From Phyllostachys edulis (lineage: Eukaryota > Streptophyta > Magnoliopsida > Poales > Poaceae), in NCBI GenBank assembly GCA_036346405.1, contig CM070561.1, positions 7,256,834 to 7,320,833 on the forward strand: a DNA stretch of 64,000 nucleotides, in the 5' to 3' direction. A program made the position numbers and the translations under genes. The notes under the pieces are model-generated. The model was not told where the DNA came from and did not search any database. It worked only from the letters and a program-made list of their open reading frames with translations. Positions within the stretch are counted from its first letter, which is position 1. The number at the start of each line of letters is the position of its first letter. Below are positions 22,085-33,589 of this stretch, piece after piece.

Positions 22085-22520
22085 ACTGAAGGCTATTGGT
22101 GTATGTGCATTCTGTGCATCTTTCTTAGTTCATGCTGTGGGTTCAGATTGACAAAAATGAATGGGGCAAAATGGTGGGTTTGGTTAATGCTCTCTGATGG
22201 ATACTGAGGGTTATTGATGCCAGTTCTTTGTGCTTGGTTGGCTTACATGGGATATGGTTTGGATGGGGCTTGGCTGCAATTAACTTGTCAGATGTGTAAA
22301 TGTTAGGCTAATTTGTAAAGCTGCAATTAACATACAAATTATTTATTTATTGGTGTGTATTCTATTCCAAAACAAGACCAAATGAGTCAAAAACTACTAC
22401 AACACCTCTTCACCTGTCTCTTGCCATTTATTTCACCTTTGTGTGTGTAACCATGTTCATGCTGGTCAAGTTTTCCTCCCTTGCGTTCCAGATACGTCCT
22501 ACCATTCTATTCCTGTTCTC

Positions 22521-22567
22521 TTCTCTATAAAGTCTCCAAGCAGTGGCTGCTTGTGCCTTTAAAACTA

Positions 22568-22659
<92 letters not shown>

Positions 22660-23093
22660 TAGTCTGACCACTTTCAAGGGGTTGTGGGGAGGATATCAAT
22701 GACCACAAGCAACCTCATCAAGCCTGCAAGTTCAAGAAGCATGGCTGCCAGGAGAGCGTGTGGACATACAATTACCTGGATGTTGTCGATAGGTAATTGG
22801 ACTTGACATCAATGAATGGTTGGTTGCTGATAAATGAAGCCACTTCGCAATCAGAGTACCTGCACGTCCACGCCATGTTCAGAAAGTGGCGTGGATGCGC
22901 AGGTACTCCGACTTGGAAGTGGCTTTATGTATCAGCAACCAACCATTCCTTGATGTCAAGTCCAATTACCTATCAATGACATCTAGGTAATTGTGTGTCC
23001 ACGCGCTCTCCTGGCAACCACACTTCTTAAACTTGCGTGCTCAATGAAGTTGCTCGTGGCTATTGTCTCATCATCACGACCCCTAAAGTGGTC

Positions 23094-23150
<57 letters not shown>

Positions 23151-23200
23151 GCTAGTTTTAAAGGCACAAGCAGCCACTGCTTGGAGATTTTATAGGGAAT
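22521..23200. repeat. 680-bp near-perfect hairpin in CACTA 1
   Basis: The left arm starts TTCTCTATAAAGTCTCCAAG and the right arm ends in its inverse (CTTGGAGATTTTATAGGGAA). Between them follow matching inverted segments: GCAGTGGCTGCTTGTGCC, a TA-dinucleotide tract, CTGACCACTTT, AGGAGAGCG, GGTAATTGGACTTGACATCA, GGTTGGTTGCTGAT and AAGCCACTT. The turn is near 22880 (GCGTGG/CCACGC). A transcript through it would fold into a stem of about 330 bp, suited to Dicer-like processing. The CTATAAAG at the base resembles a TATA box. A homologous hairpin lies in CACTA 2 at 62254-62958. Confidence 0.85.
22573..22656. repeat. TA-dinucleotide microsatellite in the hairpin arm
   Basis: About 40 TA units; the opposite arm carries a shorter (TA)n tract at about 23095-23147 in the mirrored position. 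Confidence 0.95.
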
Positions 23201-23504
23201 ATATAGCACAGATGGTTTTAAACACAAACTGTCTGTGATAGTCAGCTATCACAGACGGTTTCATCTATAAATCGTATGTGATAGTCAGCTATCACAGATA
23301 GTTCTGAGTTAATAACCGTTTGTGATAGTCTACATCACAAACGGTTCTGAGTTAATAACTGTCTGTGATAGTCTGCATCACAGACGGTTCGAAAACCGTC
23401 TATGATGGCCTCATGTCATTACTGATCCATAACCTCAAACGGCTCACGAAACCGTCTGTGATGACGTTTTTGAACCGTCTGTGAAGACATTTTCTGTAGT
23501 AGTG

Positions 23505-25465
23505 AGATTTCATTAAGTTAAATAAGGGATTGTTTAGCGGTTAGCTAAAATATTGTTAGAGAGGTAAGTAAGAATAGTTAACCAGTTAGTAGGTAATGCG
23601 ATTAAAGCTAACACTCTTCTTAAGATAATTATTGAATAAGTTTCATAAGGATAATTAGAAAGTGCTGCTAGGATAGAAGTATATACATGTATATATGTAC
23701 AGCCTTGTATGCCAAACTATGATGAATAGGCCATATCAGTTAGGGTCTAGTTAAAATAATGGTTTAGCTAAACTAGAGGTCATGTAGAAGTGAGCATATG
23801 ATAGTGCTCCAGTGACTAATCTAAGTAATTGACCTAAAAGACATTAGAGATTAGTTAGTTTATAAATATTCAATTGATGGATTATATTTTCAGATAATAA
23901 CAGTTAGTGGACAAAACAAGTAATTATATTGGATTTTCAGATGAGACTAGTTCAATGTAGTGTTGCGGTGTCCTGGAATAATAAAATGAAGGGCATCTTC
24001 CATACAAGTTTTGTTATAAGATTAATTAGGTTGTCATTACTATTTAGACTTAAAATGCGACATTAATCGGCATTCTCCTAGAACCTAAGGTGATATAGTC
24101 CTGTTTAGGCATACACACACACATGATCCAACACTAGTAAACCCTCGACTGTTGTTGTAATAATAAAGAGAATCAGTTAATCAAATAGTTAATCGGAGTA
24201 GTAGAGTAGTTAGATAATAATCAAGTACCATTAACACATAACCTTATGGCCAGGAGTACCCAAATGAATATAGGGTTGTATACCATAGTCTAGCAATATC
24301 ATGTCTAGGGCCAATCCTAGTATAGTAACCCTATGGTGAGGAACGTAAGCTCACTTATACTTAGGAGCCAATTAACCATTAGCTAATCACAACACACACT
24401 AGCAAGTTCCCTGTTGCCTAAGTGGATAGTAGTTAGCTTAAGCAAGTGTAAGGGTTAAGGTAGATTAATGAAGTGAGCTTCAATTGTCATATACATTTTG
24501 AACTAAATCGATTAGGTAAAATGATTACTTTCGTTAAAACCTAATTAGGGTTATGCTAAGTCGCCGACTCTTAAATCTATACATTAAGGATAGTCATAGA
24601 GGTTAACGGTAGCTATGACCTAGCTTCATGCTAGTGATAATAGCCAAGTCAATGAGGTCGATCGCTAAACGAAGGCTAGTATAGGCAAAAGCCATAGACG
24701 TTATATGATAGTTGTCTACTTAACAAAGACCAATCATTAGCATGTGCTGTAGCTAAGGATCCAGCCTAGTGTAGTAGATTCACTTTAGTGCATTACCAAA
24801 CCACACAAGTAATAAAGACTAAGTATAGATCACTGCCACAGTGAAACCCATAGCCGTAGACACCACTAAGGATGTAAGGCTGATGTCTTAGCCAATGCTT
24901 GGAAGTTCCAGCTAAGGCTCATGGAATTTCCTTGATAAATATAAATTGATAAGATAAACTATTAAATGAGCTAGGTCCCATGTGTCAGTGAGACGAATGT
25001 CTACCCTGCGAACCCCACACTTATGCATAGGTCTCACCTGACTTTCATGGAACTTCCTCGGTAAATAGGAAGTAATAACTAAAAAATCATTAGAACAGCT
25101 AGGCGTCGTGTGAGCAGCGGTGATATGTTCCCAAGTGGATGATAAAAGTTCATCCACCAAACAAAATTGCATAGGCTCTAGTTTTTGTCCATCGTTATCC
25201 GTTCCCAGTAGCAAAACCCTTCGTGATCCGAAAGGAGATCAGAGAGTAATACCTAATCGGGTAATCTCTCCCATCTAGGTAACCGATGCGGACTATTCCT
25301 ATGAATATTCCCCCGTTGGAATCCTAATTCCTTGCACCAGTGGACTTCTCGAGAGCTGATCCCTCTCACCCTCGTTCCGGACCAAGTAGATTCCTAACCC
25401 TAAATCTGACTATCACCCAAAACCCTACTACTAGACCAAATGAATAGAGTTTGGATTTATCTAAT
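23505..25465 (+). other. Continuation of the plus-strand long LTR
   Basis: AT-rich sequence with many TTAG/CTAA runs continuing the pre-CACTA sequence (19315-19735), with no gene. A GACTATTCCTATGAATATTC stretch near 25290 precedes the minisatellite. Confidence 0.5.
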
Positions 25466-25790
25466 TTCGTTTGCAGTATTTCTTTCATCAACTTCTTTGG
25501 TTATATTTCGTCTAAAGTATTTCCTTCATCAACTCCCTTTGGATATACTTCATCTGAAGTATTTTCTTCATCAACTTCCTTTGATTATATTTTGTCTGCA
25601 GTATTTCTTTCATCAACTTCTTTGGTTATACTTCATCTGAAGTATTTTCTTCATCAACTCTCTTTGGATATACTTCGTCTGAAGTTTTTCCTTCATCAAC
25701 TTCCTTTGATTATATTTCGTCTGCAGTATTTCTTTCATCAACTTGTTTGGTTATACTTCGTCTGAAGTATTTCCTTCGTTAACTCCACTA
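25466..25790 (+). repeat. 42-bp minisatellite with 126-bp higher-order period
   Basis: About eight units of the form TCGTCTGAAGTATTTCCTTC followed by ATCAACTTCCTTTGGTTATA. Units 1, 4 and 7 share GCAGTATTTCTTTCATC; units 2 and 5 share CCCTTTGGATATACT-type ends; units 3 and 6 share CCTTTGATTATATT. So three variants recur in order. Because 42 is divisible by 3, two frames stay open across the array (25440-25765); I regard those as by-products. Confidence 0.85.
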
Positions 25791-25969
25791 GGTATGATTA
25801 GTTTCATCTAAAATACTTCATTCTTTCAAGATGTCATTAGATATGTTTACTTTTATTTGAAGTGTTTCCTTTTGTATTGAATGTATTTGGATTTATTGGA
25901 TTTCATTTGAATGCTTTCAAGCATTCTTGGATTCGACCGTATTCTGCGTAGTTAGAATCTGAAGATATA

Positions 25970-26128
25970 ATGGAACATCAACCCCAACAAGGACCATACC
26001 AAGATCAAGATTATCAGGACATTGAACATGATGATTATCAGCATATTGAGCGTGATGAGTATCAGAACATTGAACAAGAACATGACCAAGGTTATCAGAA
26101 TATTAAGCAAGGCGAGTCAACACTTTGA
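25970..26128 (+). CDS. Short acidic Gln/Tyr-rich ORF within the LTR
   Basis: Fifty-two codons from ATG at 25970 to TGA, starting MEHQPQQGPYQDQDYQDIEH and made of degenerate repeats of (D/E)-Y-Q-x-I-E-(H/R/Q)-(D/E). It lies just before GATCATATTGC, a box also found after the equivalent place in the 50925 LTR (about 53665). Another LTR in the window (43690-43789) encodes an acidic, Tyr-containing stretch, DYPEWDEGYIGAEG. No domain is known to me; it may be a leader ORF or chance coding by a repeat. Confidence 0.3.
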   Translation: MEHQPQQGPYQDQDYQDIEHDDYQHIERDEYQNIEQEHDQGYQNIKQGESTL

Positions 26129-26810
26129 TCATATTGCACCTACTTTTTGCAATTATATTGTTTTAAATTATGAAATTGCATTGCTATGATTTATACAACT
26201 ATATTGGTCTAGCTCATAGTTAATGCCTTAATAATAATTGTGTATAAACTCCCAAACCTTGAAATTGATCACTATCCTTTATCACCATAGAATTAATGGT
26301 TTATATACTAGTTAATAAGTCCGTATCTAAGTGTCATGCTTAGCCTTACTTAGATACATTATCATTCAGGCAGTAAATTGTCCGACATCATTCAAAACAT
26401 AAAAACTAGATTTGGGCAGCCGAGGCTGGAGCCTAGCTGATATGTTGGACTATAAAAGTATTTCTAAAACAAAAATGAAAACTCAAAAACAAATTTAGAC
26501 TCGGGTGGCTAGAAAGAGTGACTGGTGTTGGGGGCACGAGAGAAAGTAGGTATATGGATGTACCACCCAAGTCAATTAAGGACCGAATCTTGTGATGACC
26601 TCTCGCGTAAAAATAGTGCAACCACAAGTCTACCATGTGTACGACCTGGCTAACTAATTTGTCCGCTGCCTCGCAATTCCACCAATGGTGGGTGTGTGGA
26701 GTGTACAAAGGGCAAGGGAGTCACTGATTTGCACAGCGCAAATGGGAGACCTCTCAGGGTGAGGCCCAAGGAGGTGATACTTAGCGGCGTGGGGTTGCGT
26801 TGAGGTGGGA

Positions 26811-26953
26811 CATTGTAAAGGCCTTGTGGTAATCATCTTAGTCGGACACCTATGAAAGTGTGCCAGACGGATATTATTAGTTGATTGTCTCTTGTGGGTA
26901 AAGTGTACAAACTCTGCAAAGTAAGAAAACTATCTAGATAGCTGTGCTCATGG
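26811..26953 (+). promoter_or_regulatory. Conserved LTR segment, copy B
   Basis: Reads CATTGTAAAGGCCTTGTGG ..., GTGGGTAAAGTGTACAAACT, CTGCAAAGTAAGAAAACTAT and CTAGATAGCTGTGCTCATGG. It aligns with copies A (16949-17091, inverted) and C (54451-54590), while the surrounding LTR sequence does not align readily by eye. Confidence 0.6.
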
Positions 26954-27344
26954 TCAAGAGTGGTGCTGGGAACTTGCTTGATCTAGCTTTCACTTTTATA
27001 AAACAATTTGTGGTTGAAATGGAAAGTTGGGGTTGGGAACCAGAGATTTGAGATGGCCTGGTCGGGGATCAGTGATAAGTACAGGATATAACCCAAGAAA
27101 GAATATGGGATGGTATAGGAGATGGAATCTCCACTAGTACTTTACAAACAAAAACTTAGTTTATAAAACCTGTGTTAGTTAAAAATGCTAAGTCTCAGGA
27201 ATTGCTACTATCAAATCTACTTTAAAATTGGCTTTGCGCAGCTAAAAGAACCATAAACCTCCGTTGATTAGCCTTACATCTATAATAATTGCATTGTGTG
27301 TTGGCTCGCGAGTACCGTTGTGTACTCATACTCGCTATTTACAT

Positions 27345-27520
27345 ATATTCCTGTAATCAAACAATGATATATTCCTATAATCCAACAATGATATATTCCT
27401 ATGATCTAACAATGATATATTCCTATTACCCAACAATGATGTAATCCGATAATGATGTATTCCAATAATCAAACAATGATATATTGTATAATCCAACAAT
27501 GATATATTTCTACAATCCAA
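27345..27520. repeat. About 24-bp AT-rich minisatellite
   Basis: Roughly seven or eight degenerate copies of AACAATGATATATTCCTATA plus ATCC. It marks the region where the plus-strand LTR block meets the minus-strand outer LTR. Confidence 0.8.
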
Positions 27521-28787
27521 TTAATTCCACAAAGTTTATGCATTCTACATGATTCAACCAATTCACCAAAATTATCATCAAGAATTGTTATGAAAATCCA
27601 TCCTTTTCTTCTTTTAATCGCCACCTTTATTGGATCGATATCACAATACTAATTTTCTAACAATCACTTACTATAATCAATTTAATTCAACTAGAATTTG
27701 GTTTAGATCCAATCTCTCCTTTTGATCCAAAATAATCAAGTCAGTGCTTCATGTTTAGACACTTCCATGATATAATTGGTTCCACAAACTTAACTATATA
27801 TTCATTCTCAACAATCTATATGATCCACAAAGATGTCCTTCTTCACTGTATTCATCTAATTTTGCAATATCGTATTCCCATTATCTAACAATAATGTAAT
27901 CATTACTGAGGATAATATTTACTAGGGCAATAATGATTCAAGGGTAACAACATCAAATGGAGGTATAATCAAATTAGGATTAACTAACACTCCTAAGATT
28001 TGAACTTATCATTTTATGTAAATAGCAGTGCATAATAGTTTTAAAATTTTAAACAAGATTTCAAAAACATAGGTACAACATGATCAAAGGAGACTTGCCT
28101 TCGTTGAAGGTTGGGTGGGGTCACACATTTCGGTTGGTCCAAGAAGGCTTCGGCAACGCCAAATTCTATACGCGTAAAATGCGACAAATAAATAACTATA
28201 AATCCAAATAAAATCCAAAAATTACAAAATTTGTACCAATAGAGAGAGATTGAATTTATATGAATTTAGGAACAAGAATCGCCAAAATCGAAGGTCATAT
28301 GAAGGAGAATGAGCATCTGAATGATTTGCGGGAAAGAAAATTGCTAAAAATGAGAGAAGAGGGAATATTCCAGGAATCATTCCATTCTGATTTTGATATT
28401 GCAAAGACATAATATGACATCTGGTTCCACTTGCTAGAGAAAGAAAGAGAGCAAGAAAAGAATGAAGTCAATGCCATGTGGGTCCTCGGTGTCATAGAGT
28501 CAAAGAGCAAACAATAGAGCAACCAACACAGAGCAGAAATAGAGGAGGTCATGGTGGCTTGGGAGCGACGGCGACAACGGCGTCACGGGGCGGCTAGCCG
28601 AGGGAAAAAATGGAACCCAGTGGGGGTTGTAGTCCCACAGGTGGCGGCGGCGGCGCCTGAGGGGTTTCGAGGCGGCGACGGCGGTGCCCAGGCGCGCGGT
28701 GGAGGCGGCGGTGTGACAAGACAAGTGGCGTGTGCATGGGCGGCGTGCGCTCACAGGGATGGTGGAGGGCTGCTCGAGGAGGCCAGA
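27521..28787 (-). other. Middle part of the outer minus-strand LTR
   Basis: AT-rich up to 28500, containing the inverse of the GATCATATTGC box (TACAACATGATCAAAGGAGA, about 28075) also seen at 49370, then GC-rich from 28550. Cut at 28787 by the chromovirus; the same GC-rich sequence resumes at 33590. No gene. Confidence 0.5.
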
Positions 28788-31029
28788 TGTAACACCCTAG
28801 CTATATGAAAACCAAAATGTTACCTAAACCTCCAACACAAACAACAATATTATTTATATATGTCCAACACTTTTACAACTACTAGCATTGAAACTTCAAC
28901 ACACAAGAGAAATACTATCATAATTGATCTAAATTTCAGCAACATAACAAAACTCTAATCGTTCGATCATAATATTCCATTCAAGAGAAATACTATCAAG
29001 AACAAATCTAATGAATATAAATCATTAACTAGATCGATCAAAACATAACGACGAACTATGACATTCATAAGGACACCATTTATTACAATCCAAAACTCTC
29101 AATTGAAAGATAATAGTAGGTTTATTAACTAATATATGAAATGAGTGAGTGTGTCCATGTGACTATTCCCTCCTAACGCATGCCGTCTTCAGAGTTTACC
29201 TAAAACAAACAAACTAGCAAAAGTGAGTACACGACTCAACAAATACAATTGAATAATATAGAAAGTAATGGATTGAAAACATATCACCCACAATATACGA
29301 ATACATGAGTAGAAAGACAAGAATATTATGCAAGTATGAAAATACATGCTCTTCTCTTCTGCTTATATCGCTATAGCCAGTGAACACCCGTCGGTGTTCA
29401 CTCAGGCCCGCATTATCTAAAATACGGGATTCAAGGCCTGTATGAAGAATCTTTCAAACAGGGATCCAATTTTCCTATATTGGAATGATGGGTCTTATTT
29501 ACCCATATTGGAATGATGGGACTTCATTACCCACTCCTGTGGGGGAAACATGAACGAATGAATGAGCGAATGAATACTTTGTAATGATAAACATACTCTC
29601 AAGAAGCATGGAATAACCACCATAAAAGGATACAATTAATACTGGAATTATTCACAATTCATAGAATTTAGCCAATGCATAAGCAACATTCACTTTGAAC
29701 AAATAAAGAGTCAAGACAATTCCAATTATACTTGCCTTTCGCGTTGCGACGCGTTAGGAGGCAAGGAGGATGCCACTAATCCCGAAGCCTATCCTCCTAC
29801 ACAATTAAGTTACTCAAAATAAGAACAACATGGTAACATGACGCTACTCGCAACGCTCTACAACGCCTTCCCAAAACCCAAGATTTAACTATTTGATCTA
29901 CTCAAATCAGATGACAAACTATCAGGAAACTACAGTGGATAGTGGCCTTATAAATTACATTACTTTCACTCTGTAAATCATAAAAATGCATTCTAAGATT
30001 TTATGGAAAGATAACAAAATTATATACAATAACCTAGTTGGCGAGATCCTCTAATTCGGCCAACATCTGAGTCTAATATTCAGTTGAAGATCTAAAGTTA
30101 TAATCTGACAGACAGGATAAACAGCAGTACAAGCAAATTCATATCTTTCAAATGGCTTAACCAAAATTCATGATCTTTAACAATCTAGAAATCTTAAGAA
30201 AGTTCCTACGAAAGTCGTGTTGGGAGACCTCCCTGAATTAGCCATTAACACATCCTTATTTAATAAACGAAACGATTGCTATAATTCGTTAGGATTTCTA
30301 GATAGCAGTAAAGAAACTAACGTATCTCCCAAACCACAACTCCGAATTAGGTGATCTTGGAACCTATAGAAAGCTGAAGACAATCCCCACAAATCTCTAG
30401 GAGACCCTAAACTACAATTCTGAATTGAACTACGCGAAAACGGACGAGCAAACAGGGTACAGATTACTGATTCTAATCATAGCAGCTCAACGATTCTCTA
30501 ATCGAAGGCAATTAAGAATCTAACTTGATCCAAACAGCGGGGTGACGAATGTTACCCTTGAAGACGCGTGAGCCCGCTGAATTCCCCGCGAGGTGCTCCT
30601 TTCCTCTTCTTCTCCTCTCTCCCTTCCCCTCCTTCTTCTTCCTTGATCTTCCCCTTTGATTCTCCTTGGCAGCAGCAACAGGGGGAAGGGGCGTGCTATA
30701 GTAAACGCGGTGCTACAGGGACCGGTGTTACAGTAGGTGGTGCCACAGTGCTAGGGTTTGCCTCCCCCACCCTCTTAAGTGGTTCCCCACTTGGGCCAAA
30801 AAGCTATGGGCCGAAGGCCCGAGTTCTAATACTCCTCCCAAATTCTGAATTTTTATTTTCTAATTCTATTTAATTTCAGTACTAACTACTTATTTGTTTT
30901 ATTTTTAAAGGGATATTATATTCTACCCCCCTTAAATAGAATTTGACCCTGAATTCTAGTTGTCGATCTACGCGAAAGATCAGCTGCAACTGAAAATTAA
31001 CAACGAAATTCACGTAACTGTTGTGAACA

Positions 31030-31420
31030 AATCCGGATATTGATCGCACGTGCGAGACTCTAGCTCCCAAATGGCATCTCTCTCGAACTGATGAGACCAA
31101 AGCACCTTGTCATACTTCAAAGTTTTGTTCCTCAGAACTCGTTCTGACTCTTTTAGAATTTCCACTGGCTGGGATTTGAAGGTAAGATCTTGTTCAATGA
31201 TGAACGACTCTAACTAGATCACATGCTCTGGATCTCTCAAATACTCACTCAACATTGTAATATACCAGACATTGCGCACTTCTCGTATAGACCCGAGACA
31301 GCCCTAGCAATACGCTAACTTCTTAATTCCAACAACTATCGAAAACAATCCAATGTACCTTGGGTCTACTTCTCCTTTGGTACCAAAACACATAACATGC
31401 ACGTAACACACATGACTCTT
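31030..31420 (-). pseudogene. Integrase C-terminus and chromodomain-like tail
   Basis: Minus-strand reading gives FGTKGEVDPRYIGLFSIV and GIKKLAY, then VRNVWYITMLSEYLRDPEHV, DLTFKSQPVEILKESERVLR, KVLWSHQFERDAIWELES and RTCDQYPDLF. This is the typical end of plant chromovirus Pol: the GPY/F-like module, the VFHVS-type linker and a chromodomain-related tail that can tether integration. Stops and frameshifts are present. It sits directly upstream (in sense) of the purine tract and 3' LTR, as expected. Confidence 0.8.
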
Positions 31421-33412
31421 GTCCTAATTCTCAATTGATCTCTTCATATTAACAAGGAGTACCTCCTTTAACCAAGAACATACAACAGAACTCGTTTTAA
31501 ATAAACTCTTTTATAACAGAGACCAATTGAAAAAAAACGAAGGATTATCATCACCAATACGCATTACCAACTCCCCCACCAAAGAGTCAAATCCAAAATC
31601 GAATATTCATCGTGAAAACTTTTTCACCTTCTGGTTAGGCAGTTTGCAAATAAACACTACATCAGCCAAAGGAGAAACCATTCGAATGACCAAATCATGC
31701 GTTTCCTTTATTTTCCTGAACCAGAAAGGACCACATGCACCACATAAAGCCAAATTCAATTTACGAAAGACATCCGTTATAAACACATAGCTCAAACAAG
31801 AATCAAGAAAACATTTTACTACCCGACGTAACAATTTTCTCAATTTCTCTTTTACGAATAAAATTTCTCTCAAATTATGGAATTCCAATTCATCGCATAA
31901 CATACTAAATCATTTCTCTTAAATTGGCAACCTCAACGCCAAGCTCAAACCAAATACATCATCCACACCTTTGTAGAGAGGCTCTATTGACTCCACAAAA
32001 CATACTCTAACCAACACCTCTACCGACAGAATTACTTTGACATATGGCTCCCAATGCATCTCAAAATAGATCTCACATACAATCACATCACCTCAATCTT
32101 TTAAGAATAAACGACTCGGAATTCCTAGCACACACACTCATGTACTACATCAAAAGGGTTCTCTCAAAGATCGTCCCACTGTTCGGAATCCACCCTTATT
32201 CTACTTCCTCTACACACAATCATTGGGCGACCAAAGTTCTAGCATAAAAGTGCAAAGCCCAAATTTAACCTTCAAGACCCCTACAACGAACTTCTCATAT
32301 AGAAGATAGGGAAACCCTCAGATTAAATCCCTAAAATTCTCACAATCCAAACATACTCACTCATTGGCATCAACATGGAAATATTTCTCGACCAAAATTA
32401 TCTTTATAAAGAATCTAACTCCCTGAGGGTCAATCACTGATGCCAAGTCATACCTGACGATAATCCAACAATCTCTGCTATCTCATTAATTGCTTTAACG
32501 ATTAGATTACTTCGCTAATCTTACTCTCATTACACTACACTATCATATTTCACCTACACAACCATGCAAAATACCCAGTCGCGATACTCTAATAAACTGA
32601 TCACGATTTCCATTGTTTCGATAATTCTAATATTCCACCCAAAATAAACAAAATATCTTGGACCACAAATCACTATAGGTTCTATTAGTTGCAATAATGC
32701 AATCAGTTTAGCCCCAAATACAAACATTCTTCTTAAATAAAATTCTCTCCAAGAATTATAACACAAAATCAATTCATCTTCCAATGCTCCTCAAATAACT
32801 TACAACGAAAGGCCTCACAACAACAAGTAATAAACACTTCAAAAGACCCATATGAAACGAATCAGTTGATTCTTTCTCAAAAGAAAAGGCAAATGAAGAC
32901 AATTTTCACCACCTAGAAAAACATTTACCACTCGCAGTGAACACAAGACCAGCGAAATAGTCAATTAGGCAATAAACTCAAAAAACATAAGGGGAGTCCA
33001 TAGTTGAGGGCACAAGTCCCGCACGAAGAGAATGTCAAACCTCAAATGAGAAGAAGGTATTGCCTTTGAAAATTGGAAAACTCTTATGGGGCAAAAGCAG
33101 AAGATTTAGGCACACTCAAATAAACCGTAAGTTATAAAACTTGACTTCAATCTCAAATACTTCTACTTCACTCTTTCCTTTAACAGAGAAGGTTATTTTC
33201 TATGATTACTACATCACTTTACCAGCTTAAACAAGATAAGCTCTTAAGGCCAAACCACATGAACCACCTAAGAACCAATAAAATCTTTCAACACGTCACT
33301 TTGCTTGAAACATTTTCAACTACCACATAAATCATGAGATCCAAATGATCACAAACGTAAAACTCGAATCACTTTCATTAAATCAATATCACGCAAGCGA
33401 TCGAAACACTTT

Positions 33413-33584
33413 GCTAGGGTTTGCCTCCCCCACCCTCTTAAGCGGTTCCCCACTTGGGCCAAAAAGCTATGGGCCGAAAGCCCGAGTTCTAATACTCCTC
33501 CGAAATTCTGAATTTTTCTTTTCTAATTCTATTTAATTTCAGTACTAACTACTTATTTGTTTTATTTTTAATCGGGATATTACA
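33413..33584 (-). repeat. Remnant of the 5' LTR of the chromovirus
   Basis: From GCTAGGGTTTGCCTCCCCCA to the end it matches 30750-30920 with few differences (for example AGTGG versus AGCGG). It is joined directly to interior sequence at 33412, so about 2 kb of the 5' LTR and adjoining leader have been deleted. Confidence 0.85.
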
Positions 33585-33589
33585 CCAGA

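Larger units (their letters stand above)
19736..23504. mobile_element. CACTA transposon 1 with subterminal repeats and hairpin
   Basis: Ends are CACTACTACAAAAAGG at 19736 and TTCTGTAGTAGTG finishing at 23504, flanked by the 3-bp duplication AGA (19733-19735 and 23505-23507). Multiple copies of a subterminal motif near ATCACAGACGGTT, in both orientations, lie at 19760-19975, 20880-21100 and 23205-23490, the usual binding-site arrangement for the CACTA TnpA-like protein. No TnpD transposase is found, so it is non-autonomous. Its interior holds unrecognised open frames (20184-20770), a 74-bp-type module at 22008 and a long foldback at 22521-23200. Confidence 0.9.
17105..27340 (+). mobile_element. 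Plus-strand long-LTR block inserted in the outer LTR
   Basis: Begins CGTAACATCCTAAAAATGCC (the TG start mutated to CG) at 17105, the same opening as the LTRs at 50925 and, on the other strand, 34716. It then follows the same internal order as the 50925 LTR: AT-rich start, GC-rich middle (17550-19310), AT-rich part with GATCATATTGC at about 26130, conserved segment at 26811, and a CGAGTAC...GTACTC motif near 27310. The 547-bp TRIM and the 3.8-kb CACTA sit within it. The right border was not resolved; a TAACAC at both 17099 and about 27988 could be the target duplication but leaves no CA end. Confidence 0.5.
28788..33584 (-). mobile_element. Chromovirus (Ty3/gypsy) element with TSD CCAGA and deleted 5' LTR
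   Basis: TGTAACACCC begins at 28788 and GATATTACA ends at 33584; CCAGA flanks both sides (28783-28787 and 33585-33589). On the minus strand the 3' LTR is 28788-30920 (2133 bp), preceded by a purine tract AAGGGGGGTAGAA (30921-30934). The 5' LTR keeps only its first about 172 bp (33413-33584), matching 30750-30920. The interior keeps integrase C-terminal and chromodomain-like sequence at 31030-31420; the rest is eroded. Orientation is set by the purine tract, which must lie before the 3' LTR. Confidence 0.85.

Noticed and set aside
22481..23238. Frames containing long Ile-Tyr repeats
   Set aside because: They are translations of the TA microsatellite tracts.
25440..25765. Two long parallel frames that look like repeat proteins
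   Set aside because: The 42-bp unit is divisible by three, which keeps frames open by itself.
31607..31903. Minus-strand 98-codon frame as a separate gene
   Set aside because: Lies inside the decayed chromovirus interior and has no recognisable domain.
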